A stretch of DNA of 18,928 nt from JBFLVN01 sp040758475 (lineage in GTDB: Bacteria; JAGRBM01), in assembly GCA_040758475.1 (NCBI GenBank), contig JBFLVN010000035.1, positions 1-18,928 on the forward strand, given 5' to 3'. The notes below the pieces were generated by a model, which did no database searches, was not told where the DNA came from, and saw nothing but the letters and a program-made list of their open reading frames with translations. Positions 6,546 to 14,927 of the stretch are shown piece after piece (position 1 is the stretch's first letter; the number at the start of each line of letters is the position of its first letter). Position numbers and translations under genes: made by a program.

Positions 6546-7322
6546 ATGAAGCAGTTTTGGACGATTCTAACTTACGCATTCCTCATCGGCGGTTCCGCCG
6601 TCTGCGGAGCGGCCGCCTTCCTCGTGGCGATCCTCGGGGACCGCCAGGGACGGCTCTGGTGGCCCATCGCCCAGTTCTGGGCGAGAAATCTTTTGCGCGT
6701 GGGCCGCGTCTCCCATTTGCACATCGTGGGGGGCGAGCGCCTCGAAAACCTCTCCGGCGCCATCGTGATGAGCAACCACGAAAGCCACTTCGATCCCCCT
6801 TCGCTCATGGCTGCCTCCCCTACTCCGCTCCGGTTCCTAACCAAGCACTCGCTCTTTTATTTCCCCATTTTCGGCCAGGCCCTCTGGGCCATGGGGTACA
6901 TCTCCATCAACCGCGGCGTGCAAGCAAAAGCCTTCAAGAGCATCGAGAAAGCCGCCCAGGCGATCCGCGGGGGGCGCACCGTGCTCATCTTCCCCGAAGG
7001 CACGCGGGCGATGACTTCCGAACTCCTGCCGTTCAAGAAGGGCGGGTTCGTCATCGCGGCCAAGAGCCAGGTGCCCATCGTCCCCGTGGGCATCGCCGGC
7101 ACGCGGGAAGTGATTCCCAAAGGATTCCACTGGCTCCTCCGGAGTCCGGTCGTGCTCGTCGTGGGCGCCCCCATCGAAACCAAGGGCTTCGATCTCGATA
7201 ACAAAGAAGCACTGATGGAAAAGGTCCGGACCGAAATTGCGCGCCTCCGGGAAGAAGCCCGCGCCTTGCGGGAAAATGTTCTCCGGGGAGAAGCCCTCCC
7301 CGGCGGAAAGGCCCTCTGGTAA
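6546..7322 (+). CDS. plsC: 1-acyl-sn-glycerol-3-phosphate acyltransferase
   Basis: This 258-residue protein belongs to the PlsC family, which transfers an acyl chain to lysophosphatidic acid to make phosphatidic acid at the inner membrane. The N-terminus (residues 4-30) is one hydrophobic helix, the usual membrane anchor. The catalytic motif NHxxxxD is present as NHESHFD (H78, D83). The acceptor-phosphate motif is FPEGTR (149-154), and a VPIVPVGIAGT segment follows. Length is normal for the family. ATG 6546 is chosen because the anchor helix begins at once after it, although its ribosome site is weak. The C-terminus is a charged helix followed by a Gly/Pro-rich tail. The gene stands alone, divergent from nrdJ and convergent with pilR, with 15 bases between the two stops. 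A related lysophospholipid acyltransferase role cannot be excluded. Confidence 0.9.
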   Translation: MKQFWTILTYAFLIGGSAVCGAAAFLVAILGDRQGRLWWPIAQFWARNLLRVGRVSHLHIVGGERLENLSGAIVMSNHESHFDPPSLMAASPTPLRFLTKHSLFYFPIFGQALWAMGYISINRGVQAKAFKSIEKAAQAIRGGRTVLIFPEGTRAMTSELLPFKKGGFVIAAKSQVPIVPVGIAGTREVIPKGFHWLLRSPVVLVVGAPIETKGFDLDNKEALMEKVRTEIARLREEARALRENVLRGEALPGGKALW

Positions 7323-7337
7323 GCCGCGCGTTAAGGA

Positions 7338-8708
7338 TTAAAGCCCGTACTTCGCGCAGCGGTACCGGAAACTGCGGAAAGAAAGCTTGAGCAGTTTGGC
7401 GGCTTCGCTTTTGTTGCCGTTGCTGCGTTCGAGGGCGTTGACGAGAAGTTTCTTCTCGACCGCATCGAGCGTCGCTTCGAGGTCGAGCCCTTCCTCGGGA
7501 AGGGCCGAGCCGGGGCCAGCCGCCGCCTTTTCCACCGCGGGTTCAGCCGTTTCCGGCGGAAGGGAGGCGGGAGTGATCGCTTCCCCCCCTTCCAGAACGA
7601 CGGCCCGCTCGATGACGTTTTCGAGTTCCCGGATGTTTCCCGGGTAAGAACGTCCTTCCAAGGCCCGCATGGCTGCGGGAGAAATGGTCCGTATGGGCCG
7701 CCCCATGGCGGTCGTGTATTTTTGCAGGAAATGGAGCGCAAGCAGCGGGATGTCTTCCTTCCTCTCCCGGAGGGGCGGGAGGTGAATCTCGACGACGTTG
7801 AGGCGGTAATAGAGATCCTGCCGGAAGCGGCCCGCTTCCACCTCCACGGCGAGGTTGCGGTTCGTGGCGGCGACGATCCGGACGTCCACTTCCACGTCCA
7901 CGGTACCGCCCACGGCCCGGATCGTCCGTTCCTGGATGGACCGGAGGAGCTTTACCTGTAAATCGACGGGGATTTCGCTGACTTCATCCAGAAAGAGAGT
8001 TCCCCCGGAAGCCTGCTCGAAGAGGCCCGCCTTGTCGGAAACGGCGCCCGTAAAAGAGCCCTTCGCGTGGCCGAAAAGCTCGCTCTCCAGGAGCGTCCCC
8101 GGAATGGCTCCGCAATTGATCGCGACGAAGGGGCCTTCCTTGCGGACCGAGTTGTAGTGAATGGCCCGGGCCACGAGTTCCTTGCCCGTGCCGCTCTCGC
8201 CCGTAAGGAGGACGTTCGTGCGCGTGTCCTTGATCCGCTCGATCAGTTCAAAAACCCGCTTCATGGCGGGCGAAGCGCCCACGATCCCGCGAAAGCCGTA
8301 CCGGCCCACCAGGGCCTGCCGTAGCGAGCGGTTCTCATTCTTGAGCGACTGGGCCTCGATGGCATGCCTTAGGACATGGCGGACCTGCTCGATCTTGAAA
8401 GGCTTGGTGATGTAATCGTAAGCGCCGCCCTTCATGGCCTCGATGGCCGTATCGGCGGTGGCGAACGCCGTGATGACGAGGACGATGGCGTCGGGATTGG
8501 CCTGCCGGGCGGCCCCGAGAACGTCGAGGCCGCTCCCATCGGGCATCCGAAGATCCGTAATCACGATGTCGAACGTTCCGGCGCCGAGGGTTTGCTTGGC
8601 CGCTTCGACACCCGGCGCAGAGACGGATTCGTGCCCTTCCCGCCGGAGCATGATCTCCAGCACTTCGCGCATGCTGGGTTCGTCGTCGACCAGGAGGATT
8701 CGGGCCAT
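7338..8708 (-). CDS. pilR: Sigma-54-dependent response regulator, PilR-like
   Basis: This 456-residue NtrC-family activator has three domains. The receiver (about 1-120) has acidic residues D8-D9 and phospho-acceptor D52 in ITDLRMP. The AAA+ sigma-54 activation domain (about 143-370) has Walker A GESGTGKE (170-177) and the sigma-54 contact loop GSFTGA (217-222), a variant of GAFTGA. The C-terminus is a Fis-type helix-turn-helix ending in SFRSFRYRCAKYGL, an ending characteristic of PilR. An Ala/Glu/Pro-rich linker of about 30 residues precedes the DNA-binding region. The start lies 5 bases after the stop of the sensor kinase gene, so the two are co-expressed. In known species PilR activates the sigma-54 promoter of pilA; pilA is not in the window, so that target is inferred from the family. 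Confidence 0.9.
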   Translation of the reverse strand: MARILLVDDEPSMREVLEIMLRREGHESVSAPGVEAAKQTLGAGTFDIVITDLRMPDGSGLDVLGAARQANPDAIVLVITAFATADTAIEAMKGGAYDYITKPFKIEQVRHVLRHAIEAQSLKNENRSLRQALVGRYGFRGIVGASPAMKRVFELIERIKDTRTNVLLTGESGTGKELVARAIHYNSVRKEGPFVAINCGAIPGTLLESELFGHAKGSFTGAVSDKAGLFEQASGGTLFLDEVSEIPVDLQVKLLRSIQERTIRAVGGTVDVEVDVRIVAATNRNLAVEVEAGRFRQDLYYRLNVVEIHLPPLRERKEDIPLLALHFLQKYTTAMGRPIRTISPAAMRALEGRSYPGNIRELENVIERAVVLEGGEAITPASLPPETAEPAVEKAAAGPGSALPEEGLDLEATLDAVEKKLLVNALERSNGNKSEAAKLLKLSFRSFRYRCAKYGL

Positions 8709-8713
8709 GATTT

Positions 8714-10501
8714 TTAGGGTCTCCCCGCGGCGGGCGGTTGCGCGTCGTCCAACGGTTGCGGTGGTTTAACGGGCAGGGTCACCTCGAAACAAGCTCCGCC
8801 CCCGGGCAAGTTGCCGGCATCGACCGTGCCGCCGTGCAGGCCCACGATCCGGTCCACAAGCGCCAGGCCCAGGCCGGTTCCGTCGGGACGGGTCGTAAAG
8901 AACGGCGTAAACATCTTCGGACGCACGCCGGGGGGAATACCGGGGCCCGTATCCGATACCCGGAAGCCGCAAGTGGCCAGTGGGCCTTCCGGCCCGTGCC
9001 GGAAAAGGGCGATCTCGATGCGCCCGCCGGTTTTTTCCAGAACCTGACGGGCGTTCAAAAGGAGGTTCCATAAGACTTGTTTGAGCTTGTCGGGGTCGGC
9101 CCGCAAGCGGAAGTCCTCGCCCTCGTAAACGACGTCGATCCGCAGAGGCGGCGTCGTGCGAGTCCCCAGGGCTTCGACCACTTCACGGACGATTTCCTTC
9201 AGATCGCAAGGCTGGAGCCGCAACTGCATGGGGCTGCTGTAGCTGAGGAAATTGGAAATGAGGCTGTCCAGGCGGCCGATTTCCCGCTGAATGACCGCCA
9301 TGAGGCGCCCGTCCTCCTCCGAAACCCCCTGACTGCCGCGCAAGAGCTGGATGGAACCCGAAATGGAGGCCAGGGGGTTGCGGATCTCGTGGGCAATGCC
9401 GGCCGCCATGGTTCCAATAGCGGCCAGGCGGTCGACGCGCTTTAGACGCTCCTCGGCGCGTTTCAAGTTCGTGAGGTCCTGGAAGATGATGATGGAGCTT
9501 TTCCCGCCTTCCCGCGCGTCGTCGAAGGGATTGACCGAAAATCCCAAATCCAGCTCCGTCCCGTCGCTCCCCCGAATCCGCACTTCCGGACGGCTCCAGG
9601 GGTCGATGGAAACGGCGCGGATCGCCGCCGACGCGATTTCCGGAAACGCCTCCGTCAACGGGAGGCGGTAAACATCCGGAAGTTTCCGGCCCAGCATCTG
9701 CTCGGCCGCGCGGTTCAAATAGGTAATCTCTCCCTGCCGGTTGATGGTCAAGATGCCGCTCGTCAGGTTCGCCAGGATCTGGCGGTGGAGTTCTTCCAAA
9801 GACCGGTAATCGATCTCCCGGCGGGCCAGTTGTTCCCGGGCGACCCGCAGACGTTCGGTGAAAATGGAAACGAGCGCCGCCGTTAAAAAGAGGGAACTAA
9901 CGTTCACCAACGAGGCGTAGATGATCTCTTCTTGCTGCGGCTGGTAGGCCCCGAAAACCTCCAGCCGCTCAAGGAGCGGCCCTGGAAAGCGCCGGATCGA
10001 GAGAAGGGCCAGCGGATAAGCCAGCGAACAGAGGGAAGCGGCCAGGAATCCCCCCCGCCCGGCGAGCAGGATCCCCGCGTAAATAACGATGAGGAGATAG
10101 AGAAAGGCGAGAACGCTTCGGGTGCCGCCGGAAACGACGAGGAGGTAGGAAACGATCAGGACGTCCCCCATAATCTGAATAATGGCGAAACGCCGGGCGG
10201 AGACCTCCCCTTCCCGCACGAGACGGCGGTAGACCACCGCGTAAATAATCGACAAGAGAAAAACAAAAATAACGCAGCCGTAGATCGGGGAAAGAGCGTA
10301 GACGAGAGTCTCTTGATTCGGCTCGATCGCTCCCTGGCTGTATTGAAAGGCGAAGACGCCTCCGAGAAGAAACACGATCACCAGCGCCCGGCCGAGGAGG
10401 AGGCCCTGGAGCCGGGGCGTAAGAGGGCCTTGCCCCTCGCCGGGTGGCCGAGGGGGCTGGGGCGCAGAAGACGGGTGATCAGCCTCCGATGTTTCCGGCA
10501 A
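8714..10501 (-). CDS. pilS: PAS-domain sensor histidine kinase, PilS-like
   Basis: This 595-residue membrane kinase is the likely partner of the adjacent PilR. Residues about 38-214 contain roughly six hydrophobic segments with short loops, as in PilS of Pseudomonas and Myxococcus. A PAS domain follows (about 230-350; ILTINRQGEITYLNRAAEQMLG). The HisKA helix carries H371 in GIAHEIRNPLASISGS, and the HATPase_c domain has the N-box (LLLNARQVL), DTGPGIPPG and GTGLGLALV. The N-terminal 35 residues are Pro/Gly/Ser-rich. The best start is TTG 10501, inside the last codons of pilC, giving a 23-base overlap. No good ribosome site precedes it, and the next in-frame starts fall inside the first membrane helix. 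Translational coupling to pilC is therefore likely, but the exact start is uncertain. Confidence 0.88.
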   Translation of the reverse strand: MPETSEADHPSSAPQPPRPPGEGQGPLTPRLQGLLLGRALVIVFLLGGVFAFQYSQGAIEPNQETLVYALSPIYGCVIFVFLLSIIYAVVYRRLVREGEVSARRFAIIQIMGDVLIVSYLLVVSGGTRSVLAFLYLLIVIYAGILLAGRGGFLAASLCSLAYPLALLSIRRFPGPLLERLEVFGAYQPQQEEIIYASLVNVSSLFLTAALVSIFTERLRVAREQLARREIDYRSLEELHRQILANLTSGILTINRQGEITYLNRAAEQMLGRKLPDVYRLPLTEAFPEIASAAIRAVSIDPWSRPEVRIRGSDGTELDLGFSVNPFDDAREGGKSSIIIFQDLTNLKRAEERLKRVDRLAAIGTMAAGIAHEIRNPLASISGSIQLLRGSQGVSEEDGRLMAVIQREIGRLDSLISNFLSYSSPMQLRLQPCDLKEIVREVVEALGTRTTPPLRIDVVYEGEDFRLRADPDKLKQVLWNLLLNARQVLEKTGGRIEIALFRHGPEGPLATCGFRVSDTGPGIPPGVRPKMFTPFFTTRPDGTGLGLALVDRIVGLHGGTVDAGNLPGGGACFEVTLPVKPPQPLDDAQPPAAGRP

Positions 10502-11687
10502 GATCGAAGATCGGCATGTACATCGCTATCAGGATGCCGCCGATGGTTCCTCCCAGGAAGACGATGATGATCGGTTCCAGGAGGGAGGTCATGGCTTCGA
10601 CCGCCGCGTCTACTTCTTCGTCGTAGAAGTCGGCGATCTTGGTGAGCATGGCGTCCATGGCACCGGTGGATTCACCCACCTGGATCATCTGCACGACCAT
10701 GGACGGAAAAACGACGCTCTTCTGGAGCGGTTCCGTCAAGGACTTACCTTCCGAAACGGCCAGGCGGCACTTCATGATCTCTTTTTGCACCGTCGTGTTG
10801 CCCGCCGTGCGGGCGGTAACTTCGAGCGCTTCCATGATCGGAACGCCGGAGCTGAGCATGGTGCCCAAGGTCCGGGTAAACCGCGCGACGGCGACTTTCC
10901 GGATCACGTTTCCGATCGCCGGTATCTTGAGCATGTATTTATCGATGATATCCCGCCCCCTGGGGGTCGAGTATGCCGACTTGAACCCCGTGGGAACGGC
11001 GACGCACGTGGCGAGGATGTACCAGATGTTAGCAACGAACCAATCCGAGACGTCCATCACGAATTTGGTCGGTGGCGGCAGCTCGTTGCCGAATTGGCTG
11101 AAGAGGTCGGCGAACACGGGAATGACCTTCACCATCAAGAGGATGACGACGCCGACCGCGACGACCAAGACCGAGATCGGGTAGACCATGGCCCCCTTGA
11201 CCTGCTTCTTGAGTTTGAGGACTTTTTCCATGGCGGTCGCGAGGCGGTTCAGGATCGTATCCAAGATACCGCCCACTTCGCCGGCCGCGACCATGTTGGC
11301 GTAGAGATCGTCGAAAACCTTCGGATGTTCCTTCAAGGAATCGGCGAAGGTCTTCCCCGCTTCGACGCCGTTTTTCACCGCGTAGAGGGTTTTCTTGAAA
11401 GTCGGATTGTCTTGCTGGTTCGCCAAGATGTCGAGACACTGGACGAGCGGCAGGCCGGCGTCGATCATCGTGGCGAACTGCCGCGTGAAGATAACGACGG
11501 TCTTCTGATCCACACCCGGCTGGAGGAACGCCGGCAGCTTGAGTTCCCGGGCCCCCGCCTTGATGCTCTGGACCCTGATGTTCTGGGATTCGAGGAGGTT
11601 GATCACCGCCTCTTGATTGGGCCCTTCCGTTTTGCCCTTGACGGTGCCGCCGTTCGACGTACGGCCTTCCCATAAGAAAGTGGGCAT
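10479..11687 (-). CDS. pilC: Type IV pilus inner-membrane platform protein
   Basis: PilC (402 residues, normal length) is the polytopic inner-membrane platform that couples the PilB and PilT motors to pilin insertion and removal. It contains two T2SSF repeats (about 70-195 and 275-395), each ending in hydrophobic segments: one near residues 168-190 (VLVVAVGVVILLMVKVIP), one near 212-235, and a C-terminal helix near 370-392 (PIIIVFLGGTIGGILIAMYMP). The N-terminus MPTFLWEGRTSNGGTVKG is typical of the family. The start ATG 11687 has GAGGT 8 bases upstream. The 3' end overlaps pilS by 23 bases. It follows pilT after 146 bases, where a weak promoter may sit. Confidence 0.96.
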   Translation of the reverse strand: MPTFLWEGRTSNGGTVKGKTEGPNQEAVINLLESQNIRVQSIKAGARELKLPAFLQPGVDQKTVVIFTRQFATMIDAGLPLVQCLDILANQQDNPTFKKTLYAVKNGVEAGKTFADSLKEHPKVFDDLYANMVAAGEVGGILDTILNRLATAMEKVLKLKKQVKGAMVYPISVLVVAVGVVILLMVKVIPVFADLFSQFGNELPPPTKFVMDVSDWFVANIWYILATCVAVPTGFKSAYSTPRGRDIIDKYMLKIPAIGNVIRKVAVARFTRTLGTMLSSGVPIMEALEVTARTAGNTTVQKEIMKCRLAVSEGKSLTEPLQKSVVFPSMVVQMIQVGESTGAMDAMLTKIADFYDEEVDAAVEAMTSLLEPIIIVFLGGTIGGILIAMYMPIFDLAGNIGG

Positions 11688-11780
11688 TCGTGCGTACCTC
11701 GTCTATCCAGGGTTTCCACGCCACGCGATAGAAACGGAACGGAGATTCCACCGGCCGTAGCGGGTTTACCCAATAGGCGT

Positions 11781-11810
11781 ATCCTAGCAGGAAAGGCACT
11801 CCCCCGCCAA
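11781..11810 (-). promoter_or_regulatory. Possible internal promoter for pilC-pilS-pilR
   Basis: On the minus strand TTGGCG (11810-11805, 4 of 6) is followed after 18 bases by TAGGAT (11786-11781, 4 of 6). It lies in the 146-base gap between pilT and pilC, the widest gap inside the operon. I see no terminator in this gap, so it would only supplement read-through. Confidence 0.25.
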
Positions 11811-11833
11811 TGGACAGGAAAGCCGCATGAAAC

Positions 11834-12964
11834 CTAGGGCTTGGCGCCCGGCGAAACGGCCATAAGCCCCGCCCGCTGGAGCATGGTAGTAAGCTCTTCG
11901 GGATCGGAGCAGCGGCTAAAACCCTCTTCGGTGCTGATGAGCCGCTTGCTGATCAAGTTGAAAAGGGCCTGGTTCATGGTCTGCATGCCGAACTTGGCCT
12001 GCCCCACCTGCATCTGGGAGTAGATCTGGTGAACCTTGTCTTCGCGGATCAGGTTCCGGATGGCGGGGTTGGGAATCATGATTTCGAGGGCCATGACCCG
12101 TCCCGAACCCGAAAGCTTGGGAAGAAGGGCTTGGGACATGACCCCTTCCATGACGAAGGAGAGCTGGGCCCTGATCTGGGGCTGCTGGTAGGGCGGGAAG
12201 ACGTCGAGAATCCGGTTGATGGTCTGGGCGCAGGAATTGGTGTGGAGAGTTCCGAAGGCCAAGTGGCCCGTTTCGGAAACGACGAGCGCCGCTTCGATGG
12301 TTTCCAGGTCGCGCATCTCGCCGATAAGCACCACGTCCGGGTCCTGCCGCAGGATGTACTTGAGGGCGGTCTTGAAACTCTTCGTATCAGCGTGGACTTC
12401 CCGTTGATTGACCACGCAGTTCTTGTGGGGGTGGAGGAATTCGATCGGGTCTTCGATCGTCACGATGTGCTCGTGCCGCTCGGCATTGATCTTGTCGATG
12501 ATCGTGGCCAGCGTGGTCGATTTGCCCGAGCCCGTGGGCCCCGTCACCAGGATCAACCCACGCGGTTTTTCGGAAAGCATCGCCACGACTGGAGGAAGCC
12601 CCAGTTCCTGAAAGCTCAGAATCTTGAAGGGGATGGTCCGGAACGCCGCGGCGACCGCGCCGCGCTGCATGAAGACGTTCCCCCGGAAGCGGGAGAGCCC
12701 TTTGACGCCGAAGGAGAGGTCCAGTTCGTTCTGTTCTTCGAACTGGTGCTTCTGGGCGTCGGTGAGGATCGAGTAGCAGAGCTGTTTTGTATCTTGGGCC
12801 GTAAGCGGCGGGACTTTGAGGGGCGTGAGGTCACCGTCGATGCGGAGCTGGGGAGGCGAGCCCGTCGTGATGTGAAGGTCGCTCGCCCCCTTCTCGATCA
12901 TGGCCTTGAGAAGCTGGTGCAGGTTGACGCCGGCGCCGCCGCCGGCAGGGGCTGGAGTGCTCAT
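11834..12964 (-). CDS. pilT: Type IV pilus retraction ATPase
   Basis: PilT is the cytosolic hexameric ATPase that depolymerises pili and drives twitching. The protein has 376 residues, close to the family norm. It has the N-terminal PAS-like region with KGASDLHITTGSPPQLRIDG, Walker A GPTGSGKS (142-149), an Asp box (TIEDPIEFLH), Walker B (DPDVVLIGEMRD) and a His box (GTLHTNSCAQT). The retraction-specific motif AIRNLIRE is intact at 301-308 and separates PilT from PilB. The first 15 residues are Ala/Gly/Pro-rich. The start ATG 12964 is preceded by GAGGAG, 11 bases away. It lies 71 bases after pilB on the same strand. Confidence 0.97.
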   Translation of the reverse strand: MSTPAPAGGGAGVNLHQLLKAMIEKGASDLHITTGSPPQLRIDGDLTPLKVPPLTAQDTKQLCYSILTDAQKHQFEEQNELDLSFGVKGLSRFRGNVFMQRGAVAAAFRTIPFKILSFQELGLPPVVAMLSEKPRGLILVTGPTGSGKSTTLATIIDKINAERHEHIVTIEDPIEFLHPHKNCVVNQREVHADTKSFKTALKYILRQDPDVVLIGEMRDLETIEAALVVSETGHLAFGTLHTNSCAQTINRILDVFPPYQQPQIRAQLSFVMEGVMSQALLPKLSGSGRVMALEIMIPNPAIRNLIREDKVHQIYSQMQVGQAKFGMQTMNQALFNLISKRLISTEEGFSRCSDPEELTTMLQRAGLMAVSPGAKP

Positions 12965-13035
12965 AGGATCGGAAACTCCTCGGATGCCTTCCCTAATTCG
13001 TCAGACAAGAACCTTCCGCAATTTCCCAAGCCCGA

Positions 13036-14748
13036 TCAATCCGGCGCCGAATTGCGCACGACTTCATCGATCGTCGTGATGCCAGCCTTGAGCTTTGCGA
13101 TGCCGCTTCCACGCAGCGAGCGCATACCCAAGCGCACGGCCTCGCGCTTGATCTCCAGGGTCGAAGCCCCGTTCAAGACGAATTCCTTGATCTCGTCGAA
13201 AATGGGCATGACTTCATAAACGGCCACGCGGCCCTTGTATCCCGATTCGCCGCACTTCCCGCAGCCCTTCCCCTTGAAAACCTGAAAAGTCCCGATTTCC
13301 TCTTGCTTGACGCCGATGTCGGTGAGGGCTTTTTCGGGGACGTCGATGGGCTCTTTGCACTCGGCGCAAATCTTCTTGCAGAGCCGTTGCGCGACGATGA
13401 CGTTGATGGCGGAGGCCACGAGGAAGGGCTCGATGCCCATGTTGAGGAGGCGGGAGATGGTCGCCGGAGCGTCGTTCGTGTGGAGCGTCGAGAGCACCAG
13501 GTGGCCCGTAAGCGCGGCCTTGATCCCGATTTCCGCCGTTTCGAAGTCGCGGATCTCGCCGACAAGGATGATGTCCGGGTCCTGCCGCAGGAAGCTCCGG
13601 AGGGCCGCGGCGAAGTTGAGGCCGATGTCTTCCTTCATCTGAACCTGGTTGATGCCGGCGAAGTTGAACTCCACCGGGTCTTCGGCGGTCGAGATGTTCA
13701 CGTCGATCGTGTTGAGCTCGGCGAGCGCGGAGTAGAGCGTCGTCGTCTTGCCGGAACCCGTGGGCCCCGTCACGAGGCACATGCCGTTGGGCCGCTCGAT
13801 GCCCTTCTTCCATTGCTCGAGCTGGAAGTCGTCGAAGCCGAGCTTGGTCATGTCGAGTTGGAGGTTCGACTTGTCGAGGAGCCGCATGACGATCTTCTCG
13901 CCGAAGAGCGTGGGGCAGACCGAGACGCGGTAGTCCATCTCCTTGCCCTTGCCCATCTTGAGCTTGATGCGGCCGTCCTGCGGGAGCCGCCGCTCGGCGA
14001 TATCCAGGCTGCTCATGATCTTGATGCGGGAGGTGATGGCGTTTTTGAGCTTCATGGGGGGCCGCATGATTTCGGCCAGATCGCCGTCGGTGCGGTACCG
14101 CACGCGGAAGCTCTTCTCGTAAGGCTCGATGTGGATGTCGCTGGCTCCCCGCTTGATGGCTTCCATCAGGATGTAGTTGCAGAGCTTGATGACCGGGGCA
14201 TCTTCGGAAGCCTTGGCGAGGTCGTCGAGGTTGACGTCCTCTTCGTCCTGGCCCACTTCGACGCCGTCGAGATCCTCCATGCCATCGAGAAGCTGGTCGG
14301 GATCGAACTGGGCCTCTTCGGCCGGCTGGGTGTAGTAGCGCGTAACCGATTCGTCGATGGCCTGTTCCGTGGAAACGACGACTTCGATGTTGTAGCCCGT
14401 GAGGAACTTGATGTCGTCGATGGCCATGATGTTCGAGGGATCGGCCATGGCGACGATGAGGGTCGAGCCCGCCCGGTTCACGGGGATGAGCTTGTATTTC
14501 TTGCACTGGGCTTCGGGGACGAGCTTGATGACCTCCGGATCGATCTCGAACTCCTGGAGGTTGATGGATGGAACGCCGAACTGCTTGGAGAGGAACGAGG
14601 TGAGCTCGTTTTCCTCGATGAGACCCAAGCGCGTCAAAGTGGTGCCCAGGCGCTCGCCCGTCTTCCGCTGCTCTTCGAGGGCCTGCTGGAGTTGAAGGGG
14701 GCTAAGAATTTTTTCGCGTACGAGGAGTTCGCCCAGGCGGCTGGCCAT
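13036..14748 (-). CDS. pilB: Type IV pilus assembly (extension) ATPase
   Basis: PilB is the GspE-family hexameric ATPase that powers pilus extension. The protein has 570 residues, a full-length form. The N-terminal MshEN-type domain (about 1-145, starting MASRLGELLVREKILS) can bind cyclic di-GMP in some homologues. An acidic linker follows (about 147-178, rich in Asp/Glu). The ATPase core has GASDIHIEP, Walker A GPTGSGKT (328-335) and Walker B with E398 in VGEIRD. A zinc-binding cysteine cluster is present at C461, C464, C496 and C499, with C457 nearby, as in PilB/GspE and unlike PilT. ATG 14748 has AAGGAG 10 bases upstream. It is the first gene of the pilB-pilT-pilC-pilS-pilR run. Confidence 0.97.
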   Translation of the reverse strand: MASRLGELLVREKILSPLQLQQALEEQRKTGERLGTTLTRLGLIEENELTSFLSKQFGVPSINLQEFEIDPEVIKLVPEAQCKKYKLIPVNRAGSTLIVAMADPSNIMAIDDIKFLTGYNIEVVVSTEQAIDESVTRYYTQPAEEAQFDPDQLLDGMEDLDGVEVGQDEEDVNLDDLAKASEDAPVIKLCNYILMEAIKRGASDIHIEPYEKSFRVRYRTDGDLAEIMRPPMKLKNAITSRIKIMSSLDIAERRLPQDGRIKLKMGKGKEMDYRVSVCPTLFGEKIVMRLLDKSNLQLDMTKLGFDDFQLEQWKKGIERPNGMCLVTGPTGSGKTTTLYSALAELNTIDVNISTAEDPVEFNFAGINQVQMKEDIGLNFAAALRSFLRQDPDIILVGEIRDFETAEIGIKAALTGHLVLSTLHTNDAPATISRLLNMGIEPFLVASAINVIVAQRLCKKICAECKEPIDVPEKALTDIGVKQEEIGTFQVFKGKGCGKCGESGYKGRVAVYEVMPIFDEIKEFVLNGASTLEIKREAVRLGMRSLRGSGIAKLKAGITTIDEVVRNSAPD

Positions 14749-14871
14749 AATCAGGATGCTCCTTGTGATCCGCCGAACCCTTCCCCGCCCGCCCTCCAGG
14801 CCCCGGCGAAATCCGAAAATAACGGGAGGGCAAAGAAAAAGCCCAGGAACAGTAAGGGATCGGCAGGAAGT

Positions 14872-14900
14872 ATCGTAAGCGGCCCTTCCAGGGGTGTCAA
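14872..14900 (-). promoter_or_regulatory. Sigma-70-type promoter of the pil operon
   Basis: On the minus strand a perfect -35 TTGACA (14900-14895) is followed after 17 bases by TACGAT (14877-14872, 4 of 6). Transcription would begin near 14865, leaving a leader of about 117 bases before the pilB ATG. It lies just past the end of the upstream reductase gene, whose stop is followed by a short CGCGG/CCGCG hairpin (14910-14922) without a T-tract. No sigma-54 (-24/-12) signature was seen here. Confidence 0.6.
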
Positions 14901-14927
14901 AGCATCACCCGCGGAAACCGCGTCCGA

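Noticed and set aside
11795..11815. A sigma-54 promoter upstream of pilC
   Set aside because: A GG and a GC doublet occur in TGGCGGGGGAGTGCC, but their spacing is 9 rather than 10 and the -12 element is not TTGC-like.
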